Source: Lathyrus oleraceus (lineage: Eukaryota > Streptophyta > Magnoliopsida > Fabales > Fabaceae). From it: a stretch of 64,000 nucleotides of DNA. A program made the position numbers and the translations under genes. Below, one piece after another: positions 48,340-58,560 of the stretch; positions within the stretch are counted from its first letter, which is position 1, and every line of letters begins with the position of its first letter. The DNA is taken from the NCBI RefSeq assembly GCF_024323335.1, contig NC_066580.1, positions 85,421,391 to 85,485,390 on the forward strand. The letters are read 5' to 3'. The notes below the pieces were generated by a model. The model was not told the DNA's origin, made no database searches, and saw only the letters and a list, made by a program, of their open reading frames with translations.

Positions 48340-51300
48340 TTAGGCAAAGTATCTCTTGACTGCATCTGAGTTCACAGGACGGGTGAAATCCTCCCCATCC
48401 ATTGTTGTAAGCATCAAAGCGCCGCCTGAAAAGGCTCTCTTAACAACATATGGACCCTCGTAGTTTGGAGTCCACTTGCCCCTGGAATCGGGCGCGAAAG
48501 ACAAGACTCTCTTGAGCACGAGGTCACCATCTCGGAACACACGAGGCTTGACCTTCTTATCGAATGCTTTCTTCATTCTCTGCTGATACAACTGACCATG
48601 ACACATGGCAGTTAATCGCTTCTCTTCAATCAAATTCAACTGGTCATAACGACTCTGAATCCATTCAGCATCAGTCAACTTGGCTTCCATCAAGACTCGC
48701 ATTGATGGGATCTCCACCTCTACTGGGAGAACGGCTTCCATGCCATAGATTAGAGAGAAAGGGGTTGCCCCTGTTGAAGTACGTACAGACGTACGATATC
48801 CATGCAAAGCAAATGGCAGCATCTCATGCCAATCTTTGTACGTGACAGTCATCTTCTGGATAATCCTCTTGATATTCTTATTAGCAGCTTCAACAGCCCC
48901 ATTCATCTTAGGTCTGTAGGGAGAGGAATTATGGTGTGCAATCTTGAATTCAGCGCACACCTCATCCATCATCTTGTTGTTCAAATTGGATCCATTATCA
49001 GTAATGATCCTTTCTGGCACACCATAACGGCAAGTCAGCTGATTCTTGATAAACTTCACAACCACCTGCCTGGTTACATTCGCGTATGAAGCGGCTTCAA
49101 CCCATTTGGTGAAGTAATCAATTGCTACGAGAATAAACCGATGCCCGTTGGACGCTTTCGGTTCAATCATGCCAATCATGTCGATTCCCCACATAGAGAA
49201 AGGCCATGGTGATGAAATCACATTCAGGAGTGTTGGAGGAGTATGAATCTTATCCGCATAAATTTGACATTTGTGACATTTCTTCACATATTTGCAACAG
49301 TCAGACTCCATTGTCAGCCAATAGTAGCCTGCTCTCAACATTTTCTTAGCCATGGCATGTCCATTGGAATGAGTACCAAATGAACCCTAATGGACCTCAG
49401 TCATCAACAGGTTTGCTTCGTGTCTATCCACACATCTGAGCAAAACCATATCAAAATTCCTTTTGTACAGCACTTCACCACTGAGGTAGAAACTGCCTGA
49501 CAACCTTCTCAAAGTTTTCCTATCTTTCACAGATGCCCCAGGCGGGTAGACCTGGTTCTGGAGGAAATTCTTGATATCAAAATACCAAGGCTTGTCATCT
49601 TTCACTTCTTCGATTGCAAATATGTGAGCTGGTCTGTCCAAGCGCATCACAGCAATGTTGGGGACTTCATTCCACCATCTGACTACTATCATGGAAGCAA
49701 GCGTAGCAAGCGCATCTGCCATCCGGTTATCCTCTCGAGGAATATGATAAAATTCAACTTCTGTGAAGAACGTTGAAATTCTCCTTGCGTAATCTCTGTA
49801 TGGGATGAGACTTGGTTGATTCGTCTCCCATTCACCCTTGATTTGATTGACAACCAAGGCTGAATCACCATAGACATCAAGATATTTGATTCTCAAGTCA
49901 ATGCATTCTTCCAGTCCCATAATAAAGGCTTCATACTCCGCCATATTATTCGTGCATTTGAAAGTTAGCCTTGCTGTAAACGGAATGTGTGAACCTTGAG
50001 GAGTAATGATCACTGCCCCAATTCCATTCCCATATTGATTAATAGCACCATCAAACACCATCGTCCATCTGGAACCAGGTTCTGGACCTTCATCAAGTGT
50101 AGGATCATCGCAATCTCTCATCTTCAAATACAGAATTTCCTCGTCAGGGAAGTCATACTGAACAGATTGATGATCTTCAATCGGCTGGTGTGCTAAGTGG
50201 TCGGCCAAGATACTACCTTTGATAGCTTTCTGAGCTCGATACTCAATATCATACTCAGACAACAGCATCTGCCAACGGGCAATCCTCCCAGTTAAAGCAG
50301 GCTTCTCGAAGATATACTTAATCGGATCCATTCTGGATATCAACCAAGTTGTATGATTTATCATGTACTGGCGCAAACGCTTAGCTGCCCAAGCTAAAGC
50401 ACAGCACGTCTTCTCAAGCATAGAGTACCGAGACTCACAATCAGTAAACTTCTTGATGAGGTAGTAGATAGCAAACTCCTTCTTCCCTGATTCATCTTGT
50501 TGACCGAGTACACAACCCATCGAGTCTTCAAGAACTGTTAAGTACATAATCAGAGGTCTTCCTTCCACAGGCGGAGATAAGATCGGAGGTTCAGACAGAT
50601 ATTCCTTGATACTGTCGAAAGCTTTCTGGCAATCCTCGGTCCAATCATGAGACTGATCTTTCCGAAGGAGCTTGAATATCGGCGCACATGTGGCAGTCAT
50701 GTGGGATATAAATCTGGAAATGTAGTTCAAGCGGCCAAGAAAACCTCGGACTTGCTTCTCAGTTTTGGGTGCAGGCATCTCTTGTATTGCTTTGACCTTT
50801 GCAGGATCAACCTCAATACCTCTTTCACTTACCACAAAACCCAACAACTTGCCGGAACGGACTCCAAAAGTACATTTGTTCGGATTCAGGCGAAGTTTGA
50901 ACTTCCTCAGACGCTGAAAAAGCTTCAACAAATGCTCAATATGCTCAACTTCCGTTCGGGACTTAGCAATCATATCATCAACATAGACTTCTATCTCCTT
51001 GTGCATCATGTCATGAAACAAGGTAGTCATAGCTCGTTGATACGTGGCTCCGGCGTTCTTCAAACCGAAGGGCATCACTCGATAACAGAATGTTCCCCAA
51101 GGTGTGATGAATGTTGTCTTCTCCATATCCTCTGGTGCCATCTTGATTTGATTATAACCGGAAAATCCGTCCATAAAGGAAAAGACTTTGAATTTAGCTG
51201 TATTGTCTACCAACATATCAATGTGTGGTAGAGGAAAATCATCTTTTGGGCTAGCTTTATTCAAATCTCTATAATCAACGCACATACGGACTTTTCCGTC

Positions 51301-51802
51301 CTTCTTAGGAACAGGCACAATATTGGCCACCCACTGAGGATATGTAGAAGTCACCAGAAACCCCGCATCAATTTGCTTCTGAACTTCCTCTTTGATCTTC
51401 ACTGCCATATCTGGATGAGTTCTTCTGAGCTTCTGCTTCACAGGCACGCACTCAAGCTTCAAAGGCAGGAAATGTTGCACAATATCTGTATCTAAACCCG
51501 GCATATCTTCATAGGACCAAGCAAAGATATCTGAATATTCTCGTAGAAAACTGATCAAATCTTCCTTGACAGACTCTTCAAGAAGTGCCCCAATCTTCAC
51601 CAAGCGAACACAATCCTCAGACCCCAAGTTGACTGTTTCCAAGTCTTCGAGATGCGGCTGGATGATCTTCTCTTCGTGCTCAAGGAGACGGGTGATCTCA
51701 TCAGGAATCTCTTCAACGTCATCTTCTTCTGCCTCAAATACAGGGAATTCAAAGTTGGGAGATGGCGTTGGATCATTATGTTCAATGGGTTTTAGGATCA
51801 AC
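48340..51802 (-). pseudogene. pol: Ogre B pol (RT, RH, aRH, IN) with one stop
   Basis: Exon 2 of the Gag-Pro-Pol frame. Counting from 51801: RT about residues 115-345 with VDYRDLN and YVDD 273-276; first RNase H about 410-535 with degenerate acidic sites; archaeal-type RNase H about 578-704 with D584, E622, D646 and D696, a complete set; integrase zinc region H804. TAG at 49387-49389 (E in Ogre C) cuts the protein between the two zinc-binding histidines. The frame then stays open from 49386 to 48340 with CHKC and D, D, E spaced DD35E, and the C-terminal domain. RT copies genomic RNA, the RNases H remove RNA, and integrase inserts the DNA. The codon at 51801 is TTG, inside the exon and not a start. 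Confidence 0.92.
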
Positions 51803-52071
51803 CTGCATAATGATTTTGGTTAAGGAAAAACTTTAGCATTTAAACAAACAAACCATTATGCAGATGAAAAAGATTGCTTTTATTTTGTTTTTATGGGTTT
51901 TTTGTGATCACTGATTTCATACGAAAAGCAAAAAGTGAAAACAAAGGAAAAACAAATGTTTAACAATGCGAAAATTGAATGAAAACATCATTGTATATAT
52001 GTTTTGCCAACAATGTCATCACTTCTCCTTTTGGCATGGGAGAAGGGTTTTAAACAAAAGTGAACAATTAC
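51803..52071 (-). other. Ogre B intron between protease and RT
   Basis: Donor GA|GTAATT (first intron base 52071) and acceptor ATGCAG| (last base 51803), 269 bp. Splicing joins GA to G, makes a GAG codon and fuses gag-pro to RT in frame. The donor contains the gag-pro stop TAA (52070-52068). Confidence 0.78.
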
Positions 52072-55000
52072 TCTGATCTATGGATGACTGTAGGAACATC
52101 TACAGCGACCCAATTGTGGCAGACACCACCAGGAATAATAAAATTGTTCAAGTCCTCTGCATCTTCTTCAATGATAGCAGCAGCTTCTTCCTCTTCAGGT
52201 TGATCGGCGTGAATGAATCCTCCACTCTTGAACAGACCTTGCTCGTTGAATGCCCCAGAACAGTAGCCAATGTCAGCCCGGGATTTATTGTCTTCGAGTT
52301 CAATCACTTTCCCTAAACCAGCAACTGCACCACATTCAATGGCCAGTTTTGCATCTTTGTAGGAAGTGAATGAAGAAGACTTCTTCTCGATTGGTTCATC
52401 AATAGATAAAGCTTGGAAAGGAGTTCCAATTTCATCCTCAGCGTCAATGTACGAGAAAGAAGACAGGTGGCTAACCAGGAGAGCCTTTTCTCCCCCTACT
52501 ACAACCAGTTTCTTGTTCTTGACAAATTTCAGCTTCTGGTGTAGGGTGGATGTCACAGCGCCAGCCTCGTGAATCCATGGTCGGCCTAAGAGACAACTAT
52601 AAGATGGGTGGATATCCATTACTTGGAAAGTAACTTGGAAATCACTTGGTCCTATCTTGATTGGGAGATCAACTTCCCCAATCACAGTCTTGCGCGACCC
52701 ATCAAAAGCCTTCACAACGACCCCACTCTGCCTCATAGGAGGACCTTGATATGACAGACGAGAGAGTGTGGTTTTTGGCAATACATTAAGAGAAGATCCA
52801 GTGTCCACCAGCACATTGGACATTGCATCAGATTTGCAATTCATGGAGATATGTAAGGCCATGTTGTGGTCTCTTCCCTCCTCAGGAAGATCAGCGTCAC
52901 AAAAGCTCAACGTGTTGCAAGCGGTAATGTTTGCAATAATGCTATCAAACTGCTCAAGGGTGACGTCGTGATCGACATACGCCAGGTCCAAAACTTTCTG
53001 CAGAGACTCCCTATGGGGTTCTGAATTCAGCAATAGAGAAAGAATAGAAATCTTGGAGGGCGTGTGTAGAAGCTGGTCTATAATATTGTAGTCACTCTTT
53101 CTGATGAGCCTCAGCATCTCATCAGATTCTTCATCAACAATGCCACATGGGCCAACTGAAGAAACAAGAGTCTTTTGTACGGATGAGGAGGGTTTGGCAA
53201 CATCCGGTGCTGGATTCTGAACATTCACAGCGGTTCCCACAGGACGCTCAACAGTATCAGAAGCAGTAGCCTTTGGAGGCGCAGAAAATACACGGCCACT
53301 TCGGGTCAGTGCACTGACATCAGCAATAGTGGTCACGGAAGTGGAAGGCAAAGGCACTTCGACCCCATCCTGGACAGCAACAGGATTGTATTTGAAGGGT
53401 ACAGCTTTGTCAGATGAATAGGGCACAGGGCCGGCTGGTTTGATGATCAAAGAGGGGGAAGCCTTCGGCTTGTTGCTATTATAGCGGATAACAACCGGCT
53501 CAGGCAGCTTGAACACTGGTGAGATGACATTCACTTCAGGCTCAACTATATCAACATTGCGATTCTGCAGAATCTCAATGGTACCCTCATTCAACATCTT
53601 CTGAAGTTCTTTGCGGACCTGGTCGCAACCCAAACGGTTAACCGAGCAGACGCGACACTTGTCGTGGTTATGCTCCAAATAGCTGTACTGACACAGCATC
53701 CGATGTAATTCAACCAACGACTGCCTGATATGGCTCACATATCTGACCTTGTACTTCCCAAGGCATTCCTGAATCATATTCACAGATTTCCCATGCGCAG
53801 GCAATGGGTTCTTTGTGACGTTCGGGCTTGAGTCCTCAAAACTCAGGATTCCACTTCTCATAAGGTCTTGCACCTTAGTCTTCAGCGGGTAACAATTTTC
53901 AACGTTGTGGCCCGGAGCACCGGAATGGTAGACACAATGCTGGTCTGGTTTGTACCACCATTGTGGATTTGCAGGAATGGCAGGAGGATCTCTGGGAGAA
54001 ACCAATTTCCTTTCCAATAAGGAAGGATAAAGCTCTGCATATGTCATAGGAATTGGATCGAAGCTGACCCTTTTCCTATCATAATTCACATTAGCTTGAT
54101 TGGTTGTACTTCCACGAGGCTGGTAAGCCTGTTGCTGTGGACGTTGCTGTTGCTGTTGGTACTGCGGTTGTTGATATTGCTGTTGATGCTGATACTGTTG
54201 ATGTTGATATTGTGGAGCATTATCTTTAAATACAGGTGCTATATGAGCCACCTGGTGCTGATGACCGGCACGACGTGCAGGCTTCCTCTGAACAGAGGGT
54301 CTTCTATGTTTAGGCTGAGATTGCACAGCATGTGCTTCGCCTTCTTTCCTCTTAAACGCCCCATATCGCTTAGAGGAAGAACCATCATCTTTGGCCAACC
54401 GTCCTTCACGAACACCTTCTTCAAGACGCATCCCCATGTTCACCATCTCGGTGAAATCAGAGGGAGCGCTCGCTACCATCCGCTCATAATAAAATGAGCC
54501 AAGAGTCTTCAGAAAGATCTTGGTCATTTCCTTCTCTTCCAGCGGTGGAGTGATTTGAGCTGCCAGCTCTCGCCATCTCTGGGCGTACTCCTTGAACGAT
54601 TCCTTATCTTTCTGTGACATGGACCTGAGTTGATCTCGGTCAGGCGCCATATCAACATTGTACTTGTATTGCTTGACGAAAGCTTCGCCAAGGTCGTTGA
54701 AAGATCGGATGTTAGCACTGTCCAGGCTCATGTACCATCTGAGCGCGGCACCAGACAGACTGTCTTGAAAATAATGAATCAAGAGTTGATCATTATCAGT
54801 CTGTGTTGACATCTTCCTAGCGTACATGACCAGGTGTGCGAGTGGACAGGTGTTCCCCTTGTACTTTTCAAAGTCTGGGACCTTGAATTTGATTGGTATT
54901 TTCACACCGGGAACTAAGCAGAGTTCGGCTGCAGACTTGCCGAATAGGTCTTTGCCTCTAAGAGTCCTCAATTCCTTTCTCAGCTCGAGGAATTGATCGT

Positions 55001-55388
55001 TCATGGCATCTATCTTCTCATGAACATCCGTGCCCTCAGATGGCTCGGAGTGATAGATGGTGTCGTCTACCCTGGGCATGGTATGCACGACAGGAGGAGC
55101 GGCAACAGGGACCGGGCTAGATGCCGGCATATGAGCAAATGTTGGCGCTGGCAGATCGGGCATAAAGCCTGGCGGCATTCCCCAAGGAAAACCGGGTGGT
55201 ATGGCATTGGGCGCATGGGCGCTGACCGGCACTGTTGAAGTGGAGACTTCTGATATGACCGTCCTTTGAGCAGGAGTTGCAGGAGACGGAGAAGGTTGAT
55301 TCTGAGCAGCAAGGAGTTGCTCCATCAAAGCGCCAAGTTTGGCAACCTCTTCCTTCAGTTCTCTATTCTCTTGTTCCAATTGCTCCAT
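52068..55388 (-). CDS. gag: Ogre B Gag-Pro polyprotein
   Basis: 1106 residues from ATG 55388. Residues 1-30 form a coiled coil (MEQLEQENRELKEEV); a P-rich linker follows; the retrotransposon gag core is about 165-330 (PDFEKYKGN, LSGAALRWY, SFKEYAQRWREL); a Q-rich tract is at 392-423; a zinc-knuckle-like C485-x2-H488-x5-H494-x4-C499 follows; the aspartic protease has D862-T-G-S-S. Gag builds the particle and binds RNA; protease cuts the polyprotein. I chose ATG 55388 because it aligns with Ogre A, although the frame is open upstream to 55529 and the codons just before the ATG are also similar to A. The stop TAA lies in the intron donor, so unspliced RNA ends here and spliced RNA continues into pol. 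No break seen. Confidence 0.9.
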   Translation of the reverse strand: MEQLEQENRELKEEVAKLGALMEQLLAAQNQPSPSPATPAQRTVISEVSTSTVPVSAHAPNAIPPGFPWGMPPGFMPDLPAPTFAHMPASSPVPVAAPPVVHTMPRVDDTIYHSEPSEGTDVHEKIDAMNDQFLELRKELRTLRGKDLFGKSAAELCLVPGVKIPIKFKVPDFEKYKGNTCPLAHLVMYARKMSTQTDNDQLLIHYFQDSLSGAALRWYMSLDSANIRSFNDLGEAFVKQYKYNVDMAPDRDQLRSMSQKDKESFKEYAQRWRELAAQITPPLEEKEMTKIFLKTLGSFYYERMVASAPSDFTEMVNMGMRLEEGVREGRLAKDDGSSSKRYGAFKRKEGEAHAVQSQPKHRRPSVQRKPARRAGHQHQVAHIAPVFKDNAPQYQHQQYQHQQQYQQPQYQQQQQRPQQQAYQPRGSTTNQANVNYDRKRVSFDPIPMTYAELYPSLLERKLVSPRDPPAIPANPQWWYKPDQHCVYHSGAPGHNVENCYPLKTKVQDLMRSGILSFEDSSPNVTKNPLPAHGKSVNMIQECLGKYKVRYVSHIRQSLVELHRMLCQYSYLEHNHDKCRVCSVNRLGCDQVRKELQKMLNEGTIEILQNRNVDIVEPEVNVISPVFKLPEPVVIRYNSNKPKASPSLIIKPAGPVPYSSDKAVPFKYNPVAVQDGVEVPLPSTSVTTIADVSALTRSGRVFSAPPKATASDTVERPVGTAVNVQNPAPDVAKPSSSVQKTLVSSVGPCGIVDEESDEMLRLIRKSDYNIIDQLLHTPSKISILSLLLNSEPHRESLQKVLDLAYVDHDVTLEQFDSIIANITACNTLSFCDADLPEEGRDHNMALHISMNCKSDAMSNVLVDTGSSLNVLPKTTLSRLSYQGPPMRQSGVVVKAFDGSRKTVIGEVDLPIKIGPSDFQVTFQVMDIHPSYSCLLGRPWIHEAGAVTSTLHQKLKFVKNKKLVVVGGEKALLVSHLSSFSYIDAEDEIGTPFQALSIDEPIEKKSSSFTSYKDAKLAIECGAVAGLGKVIELEDNKSRADIGYCSGAFNEQGLFKSGGFIHADQPEEEEAAAIIEEDAEDLNNFIIPGGVCHNWVAVDVPTVIHRSE

Positions 55389-55683
55389 TACTCTGGCTGA
55401 GTTGACTCGTGTATAATACCGGTGAGTCAGCTTGTCTTCAAAATAAATGAAGAGCAGAGGGTTAGGACAAGAAGACCAGAAAAAGGAGTACCTGTTTATG
55501 CAAGAATGATGCATGAAATGCTTGTGCAAATGCTTTTTTTCAAGGAACCCTTAGGGTATTATTTGCAACATTTTGAATGATTAAAGCATTTTAAATTCTC
55601 ATGGAAAATATTTCATTCAATATATCAAAACAAAGGAGTACAGCATTTTTTAATGATTACAAAGAGAAAAGGTAAATGACATC
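55389..55683 (-). other. Ogre B ORF1-gag spacer with candidate 3' splice site
   Basis: 295 bp, AT-rich. A pyrimidine-rich stretch ends in TTTTGAAG (AG at 55437-55436). Downstream the gag frame encodes KLTHRYYTRV before the Gag ATG, like the KLTFRYDTRG stretch of Ogre A. An acceptor here would let gag be translated from a message without ORF1. Confidence 0.42.
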
Positions 55684-57132
55684 CTATGGATCCCTAGAAG
55701 CTCGGGATGCTGGAAGACGAGAAGTGCATAACTTCTTGATCTCTCTCTCATAGGCCGCTTCCATGTCAGCTTTCTCCTTAGCGAGTCGATCATACTTCCT
55801 CTTCCAGAATTTGGAAGACTGAGGAAGCAGAGAGGTCCAAGCGTCATTCGGATCGTCGATCACTTGGTGCTCGAGGAATTCAATCATCGCATCCTTCTCC
55901 TTGAGCTGCTGCAGCAATTCCTCCCTCTCACGGATCCAAGCACGCGAAAGGTCTTCTTCTCTCAACTCCTCTACACGTTGGGTAGGGATGGTTGAAGGCC
56001 CAGCCATATCCAACGGTGTAGGTCTTGGATAATCGTACGGCATCAGGTAGGTGGCAGCCCTCTGTCTAATCCAAGAGGTGTATGGCTCCAAAGCAATGCA
56101 GTTCTTCGGACCCAATTCATTCCTACTCTTCTTGCGGATATTGCGCCAAGCACGGACAAATCTGGCTTTCAGGCCTTGGGGATCTTTACCCTCCTGAAAG
56201 AATACACCTTCTAACAGAATGTTATGGGGTTTATCCTTTAGGGGGAACCCAAGCTGACGTCGTGCAAGCATAGGGTTGTAGCTGATCCCACCACATGTAC
56301 CAAGAAGCGGCACATTGGGGAACTCACCACAAGAGTCGATGATCTGGACGGTATCGTACACACGATCATACCAGGTGATATCATCATTGGTTAGAGACAT
56401 GAGTCTCTGAGACCACCGTAGACATCCCTTGTTCTCCTTGAAAGCAACTGTCTGAGGCAAGTGCGAAATAAACCACTTGTATAGCAGGGGTAGACAACAG
56501 ACAATTACTCCTCCATTCTTCATATTCCTTAGGTGTAAGGAGACATATGCATCACCCAACAAAGTCGGAACTGGATTAAGAACTGCGAAGATCCTAATGG
56601 CGTTCATGTCCACGAACCTGTCGAAGTTGGGAAATAACACTAATCCATAGATGAGCAGCACAAATAGAGCCTCAAAGGCATCCTCACTCATGGCCTTCCC
56701 ATAGAAAGTGGCTTGAGCAATGAGGAACTCGGAAGGAAAACCCTGAATTCCGCCTTTGGTAGTCAGATTAGCTCTAATCAGATCTTCATATATGTGCAAC
56801 AAGCTAGCAATCTCTCGAGAAGATGGAGTATCCTCTAAGCCACTGAACGACACTTGATCCAGAATTGGAATCCCAATGAGGTGAGAATATTCCTCCAAGG
56901 TCGGCAATAGCTGGAGGTCTGGAAATAAGAAGCAGTGATGCAACGGATCGTAGAACTGAGCCAAGGTACTCATCAACCCTTCGTCAACCTGAGTGGTGAG
57001 CAGCGGTAGAAGCTTCCCATAGCGAGCTTTGAAACCCAAGGGATCTAATACATACGATGTCAGATTCCTTAACTCCTTTACATCGGGCTGTCTAAAGCTG
57101 TACTTCTTTGTATGCCTTTTTGGTCTTTCCAT
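55684..57132 (-). CDS. Ogre B ORF1 protein, unknown function
   Basis: 482 residues, intact. It starts with a basic MERPKRHTKKYSFRQP stretch; residues 15-340 match ORF1 of Ogre A (Y..LFPDLQLLPTLEE, LIYGLVLFPN, CGGISYNP..ARRQLGFP), the domain I relate to DUF7745 or plant mobile-domain-like proteins. Residues about 385-470 are charged and helical (EELREEDLSRAWIREREELLQQL, KRKYDRLAKEKADMEAAYEREIKK) and may be a coiled coil. The A protein has a much longer and different tail. Ogre ORF1 has no established biochemical role; no signal peptide or membrane segment is evident. The start has an A at -3 (GACATGG), a good plant context. Confidence 0.85.
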   Translation of the reverse strand: MERPKRHTKKYSFRQPDVKELRNLTSYVLDPLGFKARYGKLLPLLTTQVDEGLMSTLAQFYDPLHHCFLFPDLQLLPTLEEYSHLIGIPILDQVSFSGLEDTPSSREIASLLHIYEDLIRANLTTKGGIQGFPSEFLIAQATFYGKAMSEDAFEALFVLLIYGLVLFPNFDRFVDMNAIRIFAVLNPVPTLLGDAYVSLHLRNMKNGGVIVCCLPLLYKWFISHLPQTVAFKENKGCLRWSQRLMSLTNDDITWYDRVYDTVQIIDSCGEFPNVPLLGTCGGISYNPMLARRQLGFPLKDKPHNILLEGVFFQEGKDPQGLKARFVRAWRNIRKKSRNELGPKNCIALEPYTSWIRQRAATYLMPYDYPRPTPLDMAGPSTIPTQRVEELREEDLSRAWIREREELLQQLKEKDAMIEFLEHQVIDDPNDAWTSLLPQSSKFWKRKYDRLAKEKADMEAAYEREIKKLCTSRLPASRASRDP

Positions 57133-58126
57133 GTCTGAAAATTTTGCAAATAAACCCCTTTAAGTTCCTTGAAAATTTTCTTTTTTCTTTTTCTTCTGAT
57201 GACATGGATGCGGATGAATGCGTGAATGCATGAATGCAACAAACACACTCAAGGATCAAGCAAAGCACACCAAACAAAGGTCGTGGGAAAGCTCTATGTA
57301 TCCCTAATACCAATCATCCATTTTGGTGGATTTAGGTTTTCACCTTGTCGACACCCAAGTTCCATTGATATTAACGGTACATGAACCGGTTCGAACCTCC
57401 TTAATATCAACCAGCCGCTATGGTGGATTTAGGTTTTACACCTGATCCGGGATCCATTGATATTAAGGTTGTCTGAACGACTCAACCACGAATCAAGGGT
57501 TTGTTGAGAGTCACGAGCATGGAGTTTCGGTTAAGAAACACCCAAAGGGAGTGTACTAGGGTTTAAACCTGCCAGACATGTTCTACCAGAGGTTCCCATA
57601 ATCATCGTCCCATCTTTCGGATATTATCGGAGGAACGAATACTCGTATTCCAAGAATATTCTCAAGAGAAACTCTTATGAGTGTAGTATCGCGTAACAAT
57701 CGCATCAGAACTGACATCTGAACGACCTCCGCACTACGGTCCTAAAAATAGGCCAAGATGGGTTTGGTAAACTAAGGTCCTTGGCTTCTGCGGCACATGA
57801 TTGAAAGAATAATGCCTAACCATAAATAACTTGTGTGACATTATTAGTCCAACATGACCTCCACCAAATGAATGGACTCGCAAGTCAACTGGCTAAGGAA
57901 TACTCCACACCAATCGACGAGACTATGTCATTCTCCTATCCTAGAGTGCACTCGAGTTCGGGTATAGAACTCATCTCACAGATCACCGTAGCAAACAGCA
58001 ATTGTATATCAAGCAATTCAAACATTACAATCAATACAGTTATCCCAAATTGTACAAAAATATGTCATATAACAAATAATAATATCACAACAAGGGTGAA
58101 AAGTAGGCAATACCACCAAGGATCAA
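57133..58126 (-). other. Ogre B untranslated leader
   Basis: About 1 kb between PBS and ORF1. A 97-bp-spaced direct repeat starts at 57324 and 57421 (TGGTGGATTTAGGTTTT, later TCCATTGATATTAA). Three mutually complementary arms lie at 57365-57468. The ORF at 57835-58155 (plus strand) crosses into the LTR and is fortuitous. Confidence 0.6.
57365..57468 (-). other. three-arm, mutually exclusive inverted repeats in leader
   Basis: TTGATATTAA (57365-57374), CCTTAATATCAA (57399-57410) and TTGATATTAAGG (57457-57468). The middle arm can pair with the first (10 bp) or the third (12 bp), but not with both. They lie 233-336 nt before the ORF1 start. Confidence 0.65.
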
Positions 58127-58144
58127 TCCCCAGCAGAGTCGCCA
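58127..58144 (-). other. Ogre B primer-binding site (tRNA-Arg type)
   Basis: Minus-strand TGGCGACTCTGCTGGGGA, 6 nt (GAACAG) after the LTR end; identical to the PBS of Ogre A. Confidence 0.9.
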
Positions 58145-58215
58145 CTGTTCTGTAGCGGTGTATTCGTCGCTATATGATCTATTGATTAAATCATAAGCAA
58201 AGCATACAATGAATT

Positions 58216-58238
58216 AGAGTCGCCACCGCACTTTTATT
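58216..58238 (-). promoter_or_regulatory. poly(A) signal and PBS-like word in B 5' LTR
   Basis: AATAAA (58238-58233) then TGGCGACTCT (58225-58216) on the minus strand. The second word equals the first 10 bases of the PBS and starts 81 nt before it, almost the same spacing as in Ogre A (80 nt). Confidence 0.6.
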
Positions 58239-58335
58239 TATCCAAAGGACTGGCTAAAAAGCGAACAAAAGCCTAAGAAGTTTTACGCGTAGAAAACTAA
58301 TAAAAAGATCAGAGAGTCTGGGTAAGGGGTAAATT

Positions 58336-58384
58336 ACGCAATGGGAAGGTGTTAGGCACCCACTACGTCCTAGGTACTCCTAGG
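58336..58384 (-). other. paired adjacent RNA hairpins in B 5' LTR
   Basis: Minus strand: CCTAGG (58384-58379), AGTA, CCTAGG (58374-58369), then ACGTAGTGGG (58368-58359), a 13-nt loop with CCTAACACC, CCCATTGCGT (58345-58336). Confidence 0.75.
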
Positions 58385-58513
58385 GAGCCATTTTCACACT
58401 TGTTGTATAAAATTGTTATTTGTTATGACATAAGTATTGTGCAAACATGATTGGGATGGTGAGAAAAGAATATACAATTTTTATTGTTTTTGTGTTCGAA
58501 CGGATGAACCCGT

Positions 58514-58560
58514 TGCCTACGTACCTTCCATCAAAGGTAAGGATCAAAACGCCGTAGTTG
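58514..58560 (-). other. conserved Ogre LTR block in B 5' LTR
   Basis: Minus strand: ACTACGGCGTTTTGATCC, a stem CCTT-A-CC/GG-AAGG with one bulged A, then TACGTAGGCA. Same order as 1651-1703 in Ogre A. Confidence 0.55.

Noticed and set aside
50647..51231. 194-codon plus-strand ORF opposite Ogre B RT
   Set aside because: It mirrors the conserved RT reading frame on the other strand; a shadow.
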